A stretch of 7,105 nt of DNA from Prevotellaceae bacterium (GCA_031267855.1 JAIRYH010000135.1:1-7105), one strand, 5' to 3'; shown: positions 1 through 6,522, counted from the first letter of the stretch. The notes: a model not told the origin generated them from the letters alone. Made by a program: numbers and translations.

Positions 1-284
1 ATTATTTCCGATTGATTTTTTAATGAATTTGCCGCTTTCAGCATAAAGCCTAAGCCGGTCAATAGCCAATCACCGGATAATTGCGGATACAATAACAGTA
101 TTTTAGAAATTTTGTCAGAACCTATTTCCGATTTGGAAATTCGTGTGGTAGAAAAATACGAACGGGAAACGCCGATGGCATCGGCAACGTTTACCAGAGA
201 GTCTCCGGTAGTTTGCAAAAATTCTTTTAGCCGGTTTAAAATATCATCGGGGGTATTATTTTTTTGTTTTTGTGCAGCCATCAT
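1..284 (-). CDS. XRE-type helix-turn-helix transcriptional regulator, partial (N-terminal part)
   Basis: I translated this from the complement. It starts at 284 (ATG, followed at once by a second ATG, so 281 is an equally possible start) and stays open to the left edge for 94 codons. Residues about 13-64 look like a DNA-binding helical domain, with the helix-turn-helix around residues 30-47 (VNVADAIGVSRSYFS). This is followed by YPQLSGDWLLTGLGFML at 66-82, close to the 'YPxxxxxWLLTGxGxML' signature of small Bacteroidota phage-type repressors. Family knowledge says such proteins bind operator DNA as dimers, and some carry a C-terminal S24 peptidase-like domain. Whether this one does cannot be seen because the gene is cut at the edge. 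A TAATTTTG promoter box lies 22 nt upstream. The AT-rich composition matches the broken gene behind it and differs from the rest of the window, suggesting accessory or prophage-derived DNA. The fold type is fairly sure; the target is unknown. Confidence 0.8.
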   Translation of the reverse strand, partial: MMAAQKQKNNTPDDILNRLKEFLQTTGDSLVNVADAIGVSRSYFSTTRISKSEIGSDKISKILLLYPQLSGDWLLTGLGFMLKAANSLKNQSEI

Positions 285-306
285 TTAAAGTTTTTATTTT
301 ACTGCA

Positions 307-314
307 CAAAATTA
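307..314 (-). promoter_or_regulatory. Bacteroidota -7 promoter box of the HTH regulator gene
   Basis: The complement reads TAATTTTG, an exact match to the Bacteroidota TAnnTTTG box, ending 22 nt before the ATG at 284. No TTTG is found at the expected 19-bp distance; the nearest upstream TTTG is 25 bp away, so the -33 element is weak or absent. The box sits in the 50-nt gap between the end of the broken gene and the regulator, so the regulator probably has its own transcription start. Confidence 0.55.
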
Positions 315-334
315 CAGATTTTTTTGAAATCGTG

Positions 335-878
335 TTAACCAAACATTTCTTTATGCCAATTGTAAGCTGTTGGCCATTGAACATTACTTGCAGCGCAATC
401 CTGAATGCTGTTTATTTTTGATAGCGACAAACGCCATTCTTTGGTCATTGTGTCAATATAGGGATGGATTTTACCGAAAGTTTTGTATTGAGCTGTGCGA
501 AATGCCAGCTCTTTTTCAGCGATGTTTTTGTCGCTCATCAACCATTCTAACATGGACTCTTCCGTCCATTCGTCATTATGCTGTTTAAAGCAGTTTAGAA
601 GTTCGTGGTTAAGATTTTCTTTAAAGGAATAATCATTCGTTCCTGTCGTTGAATTATATTTTTCCCATATATTCCCGACATTATAGCGTCGTCTTCAAAG
701 AAAAACATTTGCTCATTTAGTTTGACAAAGGCGTCTATAAGTTAATGAAATCCCTGTTAATATCGTAGGAAAAAAACAGTTTGGGAGAACCTTTCCCCTT
801 GACCGTAGTTGTAACTAATTTTGGTAATAAGATATAGGACTCTGATATGTTTGTATATTTCAAGGTAAAAAATTGCAT
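335..878 (-). pseudogene. Frameshifted gene of unknown function (about 180 aa when rejoined)
   Basis: Three overlapping minus-strand open stretches read like parts of one protein. The first runs from an ATG at 878 to a TAG at 737-735 (starts MQFFTLKYTNIS, ends SYDINRDFINL). The second is open from 741 and includes LIDAFVKLNEQMFFFEDD. The third is open from 694 to the stop at 335-337, and includes NHELLNCFKQHNDEWTEES and ends WPTAYNWHKEMFG. The same one-base shift is needed at both joins: about 741-735, and somewhere in 694-600, perhaps at the A-run near 660-664. The segments have protein-like composition and matching AT-rich codon use. I recognise no family or domain. The N-terminal part is uncertain, because the frame of the second segment also reads plausibly upstream (containing KEMVNAIFYLEIYKHIRV) before two stop codons. 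It could be a decayed gene, or an intact gene with sequencing deletions. It ends 50 nt before the HTH gene and has the same direction. Confidence 0.55.
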
Positions 879-925
879 TTACCATTTCTTTCAAATCCCG
901 TTTGCTTTTTCTTATACACATGAAT

Positions 926-1072
926 GCTCGTAGAATTCTACGAACCGCTCGTAGTATCCTACAGAATGCTCGTAGTATCCTACAGAACGCTCGTAGTATC
1001 CTACGGAACACTCGTAGTATCCTACGGAACGCTCGTAGTATCCTACGGAACGCTCGTAGCGTTCTACAAATG
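926..1072. repeat. 21-bp tandem repeat array, seven units, each with a palindrome
   Basis: Seven units of exactly 21 bp start at 926, 947, 968, 989, 1010, 1031 and 1052. A strongly degenerate eighth may follow at 1073 (ACTTGTAG). Units 2-6 differ only at a few positions and carry CGTAG-TATC-CTACG or, in units 2 and 3, CGTAG-TATC-CTACA. Unit 1 has the perfect 14-bp palindrome CGTAGAATTCTACG. The end units (1, 7, 8) are the most diverged, as is usual for arrays that grow by internal duplication. Because 21 is a multiple of three, long open frames with a 7-residue period appear on both strands; these are by-products, not genes. The period is about two helical turns, so all palindromes face the same side of the DNA. 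The array sits at the border between AT-rich and GC-rich DNA. Function is unknown. Confidence 0.93.
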
Positions 1073-1090
1073 ACTTGTAGACTGCGGATG

Positions 1091-1102
1091 CCGCACGTGC
1101 GG
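1091..1102. repeat. Perfect 12-bp palindrome CCGCACGTGCGG
   Basis: CCGCACGTGCGG equals its own reverse complement. It overlaps a second small inverted repeat, GCGG-ATG-CCGC, at 1084-1094. No T-run follows on either strand, so it is not a classic intrinsic terminator. It lies between the 21-bp array and the core element upstream of the aldo/keto reductase gene, and it could be a protein-binding site or only a chance structure in GC-rich DNA. Confidence 0.5.
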
Positions 1103-1154
1103 ACGTCCCGGACGAAACGAAAGTGAAAAGTGAAGCGTGAAGAACCAGGCATTG

Positions 1155-1200
1155 CGGCAAGCGCGTCATTGGCGCCAGCCAAATCCGTAAATCCGTAAAT
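1155..1200 (+). repeat. Dispersed intergenic core element, copy 1, with an AATCCGTA repeat on its right
   Basis: The core consists of AAGCGCGTCATT (1159-1170) followed directly by GGCGCCAGCCAA (1171-1182). The right half can form a small hairpin, TTGGC-GCCA-GCCAA (1169-1182). A short simple repeat follows (AATCCGTA twice and then AATC, 1181-1200), and the left flank is loosely repetitive (GTGAAAAGTGAAGCGTGAAG, 1124-1143). The core differs from copy 3 near 6931-6957 by one base of length in the CATT/CAT part and two swapped bases (GC for CG) just to its left. The element directly precedes the promoter of the reductase gene. Confidence 0.75.
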
Positions 1201-1206
1201 CTTTTT

Positions 1207-1214
1207 TACCTTTG
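1207..1214 (+). promoter_or_regulatory. Bacteroidota -7 promoter box of the aldo/keto reductase gene
   Basis: TACCTTTG matches TAnnTTTG exactly and ends 21 nt before the chosen ATG at 1236. No TTTG is present 19 bp upstream; that position falls in the AATCCGTA repeat of core element copy 1. The box argues against a TTG start at 1212, which would lie inside the promoter. Confidence 0.55.
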
Positions 1215-1235
1215 TGCACATTTAATGCTGCAAGT

Positions 1236-2165
1236 ATGAAAAAAATATCATTATCCGACACGGGACTGGCTGTTTCCAATGTGGTCATGGGCTGCATGCG
1301 CCTGCAGGAACTGTCGAAGCCGGAAGCGGAAAAACTCATTCGCACGGCGATGGACGCCGGCATCAACTTTTTCGACCATGCCGACGTCTATGGCGACGGA
1401 CGCTGTGAAACACTTTTTGCCGAAGCCACCGGCATGAATGACACGCTGCGCGAAAAAATGGTGATCCAAAGCAAATGCGGTATCCGGAAGACGCCGTTTG
1501 CCCATTACGATTTTTCCAAAGAACATATCCTTGCCGCGGTCGACGGCATTTTGCAACGGCTGAGGACCGGCTTCCTGGACGTGCTGCTGCTGCACCGCCC
1601 CGACGCGCTGATGGAGCCGGAAGAAATTGCCGCAGCCTTCGACGCCCTGCAGGCCGGCGGCAAGGTAAGGCATTTCGGCGTGTCCAACCAGAATCCCATG
1701 CAGATGGAGCTGATACAAAAATATGTGCCGCAAAAGCTGGTCGCAAACCAGCTGCAACTGAGCATCGCCCACGCGCCCATGATAGGAAGCGGCATGGCCG
1801 TTAACATGCAGCTCGACCAGAGCGTGGAACGCACGAACAGCGTGCTGGACTACTGCCGCCTTCATGCCGTCACCGTCCAGGCATGGTCGCCTTTCCAAAA
1901 GGGATTTTTTGAAGGCCCGTTTCTCGGCGACATGCAACACTACGCGGAACTGAATGCCGTCATCCACCGCATCGCCGCCAAATACAACGTGCCGGATACG
2001 GCAGTGGCCGTCGGCTGGCTTACCCGGCACCCGGCAAACATGCAGGTGGTGCTGGGCACCACCAAAGTCCGGCGGATGCTCGACGCCTGCAAGGGCTCGG
2101 CATTGCCGCTCACACGCGAAGAATGGTACGGGATTTACCGTGCCGCCGGCAACATCATCCCCTGA
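1236..2165 (+). CDS. Aldo/keto reductase, YdhF-like
   Basis: This is a 309-residue NAD(P)H-dependent oxidoreductase of the aldo/keto reductase superfamily, expected to reduce carbonyl compounds in the cytoplasm; the natural substrate cannot be read from sequence. The catalytic tetrad can be placed as D47 (FFDHADVYG), Y52, K80 (VIQSKCG) and H120 (LLLHRPD). HADVYG with a nearby CE pair, SKCGI, HRPDALM and GKVRHFGVSN (142-151) closely resemble Escherichia coli YdhF. The C-terminal cofactor-binding part is visible in VVLGTTKVRR. The length is normal and the frame is intact. I chose the ATG at 1236 (MKKISLSDTG) because the further-upstream TTG at 1212 overlaps the promoter box. There is a 102-nt gap to the hexokinase gene, which has its own promoter, so the two genes are probably not tightly linked in function. 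Family assignment is very safe; substrate is unknown. Confidence 0.93.
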   Translation: MKKISLSDTGLAVSNVVMGCMRLQELSKPEAEKLIRTAMDAGINFFDHADVYGDGRCETLFAEATGMNDTLREKMVIQSKCGIRKTPFAHYDFSKEHILAAVDGILQRLRTGFLDVLLLHRPDALMEPEEIAAAFDALQAGGKVRHFGVSNQNPMQMELIQKYVPQKLVANQLQLSIAHAPMIGSGMAVNMQLDQSVERTNSVLDYCRLHAVTVQAWSPFQKGFFEGPFLGDMQHYAELNAVIHRIAAKYNVPDTAVAVGWLTRHPANMQVVLGTTKVRRMLDACKGSALPLTREEWYGIYRAAGNIIP

Positions 2166-2201
2166 ATTTTGCGGACGGACGGGAAAACCGTATGAAAACT
2201 A

Positions 2202-2232
2202 TTTCCCAAAACAAAAAATAATTGTAATTTTG
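2202..2232 (+). promoter_or_regulatory. Bacteroidota promoter of the hexokinase gene
   Basis: The -7 box TAATTTTG (2225-2232) is an exact TAnnTTTG match. TTTC at 2202-2205 stands 19 bp upstream and differs from the TTTG consensus by one base. The box ends 35 nt before the ATG at 2268, giving a leader of roughly 30 nt that is AT-rich and without a Shine-Dalgarno sequence. Confidence 0.65.
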
Positions 2233-2267
2233 ACCCCTCAACTGTTTAATCTTAAAAAATACACATC

Positions 2268-3455
2268 ATGGAAACAAAAAAACTGAAACAAATCGCACAG
2301 GATCTTAAAGCAAAAATCGAAGCCGGACTGAAGAAAGACGGCACCGAAATCCAGTGCCTCCCGACTTACATCACCCCAAAAACAGCCGACATCAACGGAC
2401 AGGCGGTGGTGCTCGACCTGGGCGGCACCAACTACCGTGTGGCACGGGTTGATTTTGTAAACGGAACCCCCTCGATTCACCCCGAAAACGGATGGAAACG
2501 GGATTTGTCGGAAATGAAAAACGAAGGCTTCACGCAAGAAGACCTTTTCAAGGCGCAGGCCGACCCCATCGGTGAAATAAATATCAACGGAACCATTCCC
2601 ATCGGCTACTGCTTCTCGTATCCCGCCGAATCGCTGACCAGCGGCGACGCACAGCTGCTGCGCTGGACAAAAGGCGTGGACATTAAGGAAATGCTGGGCA
2701 AACCGGTGGGCAAGCCCCTGATGGCATATCTGAAAGATAAAAAGAAAATCGAATTCAGCAGCATCAAAGTCATTAACGACACGGTGGCAAGCCTCTTTGC
2801 CGGACTGACCAGAAGCGGCTACGACGCCTACATCGGGCTGATTGTCGGCACAGGCACCAACATGGCGGCTTTCATGCGGTCGGACAAAATCGACAAATTA
2901 GACCCCGCACAGAAAACCGGCGGTTTCATTCCGGTCAACCTCGAATCGGGAAACTTCCACCCGCAGCACCTCACGGTATACGACGAAATGGTTGACGCCA
3001 ACTCCGACAACCAGGGCGCGCAGCGCTTCGAAAAAGCCATTTCCGGGATGTATCTCGGCGAAATTTTCAAATCGGCCTTTCCGCTGGATGAGTTCGAAGA
3101 AAAATTCGATGCGCAGAAACTGACGACCATGCTGAGCTACCCTGCCGCCTACAAGGATGAATATGTAAAAACGGCACGCTGGCTCTACGAACGTTCCGCA
3201 CAACTGGTAGCTGCTTCGCTGGCCGGACTGCTGCTGGTGTTGCTGACGCACGACGCAGCCATAAAAAATGTCCTGCTCACCGCCGAAGGCAGCCTGTTCT
3301 GGAGCACCAACCGGAACGGGAAACACTACGCGGACATGGTGCTGGACGAGCTGCACAATCTCCTGACGGACTTTGGCCACAGCAACGTAAAAGTGGAAAT
3401 CCTTCAAATGGACAACGCCAACTTAATCGGCACGGCCATTGCAGCACTGTCGTAG
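2268..3455 (+). CDS. Hexokinase (eukaryote-type family)
   Basis: This 395-residue cytoplasmic enzyme should transfer phosphate from ATP to glucose or related hexoses, the first step of glycolysis (EC 2.7.1.1). The order of motifs is that of the eukaryote-type hexokinase family, which is common in Bacteroidales. Phosphate motif LDLGGTNYR is at 49-57, the sugar-binding segment CFSYPAES at 115-122, and NDTV at 170-173 with D171 the probable catalytic base. The second phosphate motif LIVGTGTN is at 191-198, NLESGNF at 224-230, GMYLGE at 260-265, and AEGSLFW at 339-345 belongs to the adenosine-binding region. The single-domain length of about 400 residues is typical, and no motif is missing. The gene has its own promoter. 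It is followed by repeat-rich DNA rather than another gene of sugar metabolism, so it looks monocistronic. Sugar specificity cannot be determined from the sequence. Confidence 0.95.
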   Translation: METKKLKQIAQDLKAKIEAGLKKDGTEIQCLPTYITPKTADINGQAVVLDLGGTNYRVARVDFVNGTPSIHPENGWKRDLSEMKNEGFTQEDLFKAQADPIGEININGTIPIGYCFSYPAESLTSGDAQLLRWTKGVDIKEMLGKPVGKPLMAYLKDKKKIEFSSIKVINDTVASLFAGLTRSGYDAYIGLIVGTGTNMAAFMRSDKIDKLDPAQKTGGFIPVNLESGNFHPQHLTVYDEMVDANSDNQGAQRFEKAISGMYLGEIFKSAFPLDEFEEKFDAQKLTTMLSYPAAYKDEYVKTARWLYERSAQLVAASLAGLLLVLLTHDAAIKNVLLTAEGSLFWSTNRNGKHYADMVLDELHNLLTDFGHSNVKVEILQMDNANLIGTAIAALS

Positions 3456-3528
3456 AATTAGGAATTGGAAATTAGGAATTAAGAATTGGCTGGCGCCGGC
3501 ACAGCTGAAAGTTGAAAGGCGGCACATC
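3455..3528. repeat. AT-rich GAATT repeat plus inverted copy 2 of the core element
   Basis: Directly after the hexokinase stop come variants of TAGGAATT, GGAAATTA and AAGAATT (3455-3487). The block TTGGCTGGCGCC (3486-3497) follows; it is the exact reverse complement of GGCGCCAGCCAA found in copies 1 and 3. The other half of the core (AAGCGCGTCAT) is not recognisable here. Next come GAAAGTTGAAAG (3507-3518), the same heptamer seen in copy 3, and a GC-rich link. No hairpin followed by a T-run is seen, so I cannot identify an intrinsic terminator for the hexokinase gene. Confidence 0.7.
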
Positions 3529-3584
3529 TTAGTTCTTAACTCTTAGTTCTTAGTTCTTAACTCTTAACTCTTAACTCTTAGTTC
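3529..3584. repeat. Heptamer microsatellite TTAGTTC/TTAACTC, eight units
   Basis: Eight consecutive 7-bp units begin at 3529. In order they are TTAGTTC, TTAACTC, TTAGTTC, TTAGTTC, TTAACTC, TTAACTC, TTAACTC and TTAGTTC. Two unit types that differ by two bases alternate irregularly. The next heptamer, TTATTTG (3585-3591), continues the phase and supplies the TTTG of the downstream -33 box. The array is intergenic and uninterrupted, so copy number could change by slippage. Confidence 0.93.
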
Positions 3585-3587
3585 TTA

Positions 3588-3618
3588 TTTGCGTATTTAT
3601 TATTTTTGGCTAACTTTG
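3588..3618 (+). promoter_or_regulatory. Bacteroidota promoter of the metal operon
   Basis: TTTG (3588-3591), 19 bp, then TAACTTTG (3611-3618) is a perfect match to the Bacteroidota consensus in both boxes and in spacing, the best promoter in the window. The -7 box ends only 8 nt before the first ATG at 3627, so the transcript would be leaderless or nearly so. The -33 box is the last, altered unit of the heptamer array. Confidence 0.8.
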
Positions 3619-3626
3619 CAGCGTCA

Positions 3627-4103
3627 ATGATGAAACACTTCTTCAAATATCTGTTTGCCGGCCTGCTGGTGTGCACCTACGGACTAAGCGTCATCGGGGT
3701 GGGCGTGCATTACTGCCGGTGCGAGGAAGCCGGCAGGGTGGTGCTGCTTGCCGTTGACCATCATGACTGCTCGCACGACCATCCCCGGGCGGAAGACCCG
3801 CATGCCTGCTGCCACGAAGCGGACGCAGAAGCCGCCGCTCCCTGCGCCCCATCATCCGAAACGGACGCCGTTGCCGGCGGCGCATGCTGCACGGTGCAGG
3901 TCGAACTGCTGCAAAGCGACCAGCACCTGCCGGCACTGCAAAAAATATTCTCCGGATTCTACACCATTTTCTCATACTGCCTGCCCGCTGCATTTTCAGC
4001 AGGCAGCGTGCCGGCGCCTGTAACTGTCGCCTGCTCAAACCCGCCTCCGCTCTTCAATGCGGGGCATTCGTCCTTCTCGCGGATGCAGCAATGGCGTTTG
4101 TGA
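3627..4103 (+). CDS. HYC_CC_PP family small His/Cys-rich membrane-anchored protein
   Basis: A 158-residue protein with an N-terminal hydrophobic segment (residues about 5-27), either a signal peptide or a membrane anchor, ending in the motif HYC (28-30) followed by RC. A His/Cys-rich stretch follows at 44-63 (DHHDC, HDH, ACCH), then a second CC at 87-88 and a Pro run PPPL at 139-142. There are 11 cysteines in all. HYC, CC and PP in this order define a little-studied Bacteroidota family that I know as neighbours of metal-related TonB receptors; no biochemical role has been established to my knowledge. The His/Cys clusters suggest metal binding in the periplasm, which is inference. I chose 3627 (or 3630, a second ATG) because the TTG at 3606 lies inside the promoter. 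It is followed after 112 nt by the receptor gene, with no clear promoter box between them, so the two are probably co-transcribed. Confidence 0.8.
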   Translation: MMKHFFKYLFAGLLVCTYGLSVIGVGVHYCRCEEAGRVVLLAVDHHDCSHDHPRAEDPHACCHEADAEAAAPCAPSSETDAVAGGACCTVQVELLQSDQHLPALQKIFSGFYTIFSYCLPAAFSAGSVPAPVTVACSNPPPLFNAGHSSFSRMQQWRL

Positions 4104-4215
4104 ACGAACCACGTACAGTGAAAAACAGCGGGTGATGCGCGAAGCGTCTCCTGCTCCGCTTTTCATTACCTCCACCGGTTCCTTCTTTAAGTTACATTCT
4201 TTAAACTGTTACTAC

Positions 4216-6522
4216 ATGAAAAAAATTATATTATTCGCTTTTGCCGTCATGGCCGTTCATGCCGCCGCGGCAAAAGAAGTGCGGGGCACGGTCTTCGGCC
4301 TTTCGCCTTCGGGTGAAAAGACGCCGCTCCCCGGCGCCTCGGTCTACTGGCATCATGCAACCCTTGCCGTAGCCGCCGGCGACGACGGGCAGTTTGCCAT
4401 AGCCGAACCGCCGGCATACCCGGCGCACCTTATCGCTTCCTTTGTGGGCTACGAAAACGACACGCTCCTCATTACCGCCGCCGCGAACGGGATCGAGATA
4501 ATTCTCCGCGAAGGAGCGGCGCTGGGCGAAGTGGTCGTAACCGGCCGGCAAGCCGGAAACTATATCTCAAAACTGTCGACCATCAAAACGGAAGTAATCA
4601 GCGCCGCCGGACTAACCAAAATGGCGTGCTGCAACCTTGCCGAGAGCTTTGAAAACTCCGCCGGCATCAGCGTCGGCTACAGCGATGCGGTCAGCGGTGC
4701 ACGGCAGATACGCCTGCTCGGACTGTCGGGCAACTACGTCCAGCTGCTCGACGAAAGCCGTCCCGACATGCGCGGCCTGGCGCAGCCGTTCGGCCTGAGC
4801 CATACGCCGGGACAATGGCTGGAAAGCATTCAGATTGCCAAGGGCGCCGGCTCCATTTTGCAGGGCTACGAAAACATTACCGGCCAAATCAACCTGGAAT
4901 ACCGCAAGCCGGCGACCCCGCAGCCGCTGTTCCTGAACCTCTATCTCGACCGGTTTTTGCGCACGGAAGCCAACGTGGCCTCGTCGCTGCAGCTGTCGGA
5001 CAAATGGTTTACCGCCCTCCTGGCGCACGCCTCCACAGACCCGAAAAAGTACGACGAAAACCGCGACGGCTTCATGGACGAACCGGTCAAGCGGCAGGTC
5101 AACCTGGCAAACCGCTGGACATACCTCGCGGATAACGGCACGCAAGTGCGTTTCGGCGTCAAGGGGCTGTACGAAAAACGCGAAAGCGGGCAGATGGATT
5201 TTGACCGCCGGCGCCGCCGCGATACCGCCGAATACGGCAGCGGAATTGAGAACAGACATTTCAATGCCTACGTGAAAGCGGGAATTCCGCTCGCCTCCCG
5301 GCAGGCGACGCGCGAAGACCTTGCTACCCCACAGGCGACGTCGAACATTGCCTTCATTGCCGACTACACGTTTCATGAATTAAACTCGTTCTTCGGCCTG
5401 AAGGAATACAGCGGGCGCGAAAATACCGCCACCTTCAACACCCTGTTTCAATCGGGATTCGGAAAGTACCATTCCTACACCGCCGGCGCCGGCTTTCGCT
5501 GGGACGACTACCGGGAACGCCTGGACGACGCATGGCTGAGCGACGACAGGCAAATACACACGCCCGATCCGTTATATTTGGACCGCCGGGAAATCACCGG
5601 CGGACTGTTCGCCGAATACACATTCTCCTACCGGGAAAAACTGACGCTGGTGGCCGGCCTGCGCGCCGATTACCACTCCCTCTACCGCTGGCTCGTGACG
5701 CCGCGCACTACGCTGAAATACCGGTTTACCGACCGGTTTATCTTCCGCGCTTCGGCAGGACGCGGCTTCCGCACGGCCAACGTCATCACCGACAACATCG
5801 GAATGCTCGCAACCGGCCGCGAAATCAGAATTGCCGGCGACCTGCAGCTCGAGGAAGCATGGACATTTGGCGGCAGCCTGTCGTGGTATTTCCCGCTCGG
5901 ATATGACGACAACGCGTCGATCAGCATGGACTATTTCCGCACCGACTTTGTCCACCAGGTGGTCGTCGACCAGGAACGCTACCTGTACGAAGCGCCGCAG
6001 AATCATTCCACCTACTGGATTTATAACCTCCGGGGGAAATCGTATTCCAACACCTTCCAGGTGGATTTCAGCGTGCAGCCGGCGGAACGGTTCACGCTGC
6101 TGGCGGCGCTGCGCTACACCGACGCAAAGACCGCCTATGCGCACGACCGGCTGCGGGAACGGCCGCTGTACGACCGGTTCAAGGCGGTGCTCAACCTGCA
6201 ATATGCCACGCGCATGAAGATTTGGACGTTTGACCTGACCGCCCAGGTGAACGGGCAATCCCGCCTGCCCGACACGGCGGCCACCCGGCCGTCGGCCGAC
6301 CGCTATTCGCCGGTTTACCCGATGTTCTTCGCGCAAGTCACGCGCAAGTTCCGGGGGATTGACGTGTACCTGGGGTGCGAAAACATCTTGAACTATATGC
6401 AGGACGACCCGATTATCAACCCCGGCGACCCCTACAGCCCGCAGTTCGACGCAACGGTTATCTGGGGGCCGCTGATGGGACGCCGGATTTATGCCGGCCT
6501 CCGGTATACCCTGTTCAAGTGA
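4216..6522 (+). CDS. TonB-dependent outer-membrane receptor, probable metal (copper?) importer
   Basis: This 768-residue protein has a signal peptide (MKKIILFAFAVMAVHAAAA, cleavage near residue 19). A carboxypeptidase-like regulatory domain covers about residues 22-98 (VRGTVFGLSP, PLPGASVYW, SFVGYEND). GEVVVTG at 104-110 begins the plug domain, which includes QIRLLGLSGNYVQLL (164-178), SIQIAKGAGS (204-213) and GQINLEYRKP (223-232). The rest forms the beta-barrel and ends YAGLRYTLFK. Such receptors use TonB-ExbBD energy to import a ligand into the periplasm. The plug carries ACCNLAESFE at 137-146; a paired cysteine here is, to my memory, a feature of the receptor subgroup found beside HMA proteins. 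The ATG at 4216 gives the signal peptide; the open frame extends upstream to 4057 but has no signal sequence and overlaps the preceding gene. Being flanked by a HYC_CC_PP and an HMA gene points to a metal or metal-chelate ligand. Cobalamin or a siderophore remains possible. Confidence 0.92.
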   Translation: MKKIILFAFAVMAVHAAAAKEVRGTVFGLSPSGEKTPLPGASVYWHHATLAVAAGDDGQFAIAEPPAYPAHLIASFVGYENDTLLITAAANGIEIILREGAALGEVVVTGRQAGNYISKLSTIKTEVISAAGLTKMACCNLAESFENSAGISVGYSDAVSGARQIRLLGLSGNYVQLLDESRPDMRGLAQPFGLSHTPGQWLESIQIAKGAGSILQGYENITGQINLEYRKPATPQPLFLNLYLDRFLRTEANVASSLQLSDKWFTALLAHASTDPKKYDENRDGFMDEPVKRQVNLANRWTYLADNGTQVRFGVKGLYEKRESGQMDFDRRRRRDTAEYGSGIENRHFNAYVKAGIPLASRQATREDLATPQATSNIAFIADYTFHELNSFFGLKEYSGRENTATFNTLFQSGFGKYHSYTAGAGFRWDDYRERLDDAWLSDDRQIHTPDPLYLDRREITGGLFAEYTFSYREKLTLVAGLRADYHSLYRWLVTPRTTLKYRFTDRFIFRASAGRGFRTANVITDNIGMLATGREIRIAGDLQLEEAWTFGGSLSWYFPLGYDDNASISMDYFRTDFVHQVVVDQERYLYEAPQNHSTYWIYNLRGKSYSNTFQVDFSVQPAERFTLLAALRYTDAKTAYAHDRLRERPLYDRFKAVLNLQYATRMKIWTFDLTAQVNGQSRLPDTAATRPSADRYSPVYPMFFAQVTRKFRGIDVYLGCENILNYMQDDPIINPGDPYSPQFDATVIWGPLMGRRIYAGLRYTLFK

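Noticed and set aside
370..588. Plus-strand open frame of 72 codons
   Set aside because: It lies opposite the last segment of the broken minus-strand gene, which has the better protein-like sequence and ends in a sensible place; no promoter box precedes it.
926..1072. CRISPR array
   Set aside because: Units are directly adjacent at 21 bp with no spacers between repeats, and no cas genes are seen.
1084..1110. Terminator or tRNA-like structure in the GC-rich stretch after the array
   Set aside because: There are short palindromes but no T-run on either strand, and no cloverleaf or conserved tRNA loop can be built.
757..1221. Long open frames across the 21-bp array on both strands
   Set aside because: The translations are dominated by a 7-residue period caused by a 21-bp repeat that is open in several frames. 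No other coding evidence in the repeat part. The minus-strand tail at 757-920 is mentioned as an alternative N-terminus of the broken gene.
1212..1235. TTG start for the aldo/keto reductase
   Set aside because: It falls within the TACCTTTG promoter box and adds eight residues not typical of the family; the ATG at 1236 gives a normal N-terminus.
1251..2030. Minus-strand open frame of 259 codons opposite the reductase
   Set aside because: It is a shadow of a clear reductase gene in GC-rich DNA and has no recognisable motifs.
4057..4215. Upstream extension of the TonB receptor frame
   Set aside because: It overlaps the end of the HYC_CC_PP gene, lacks a signal peptide, and would bury the clear signal peptide starting at 4216.
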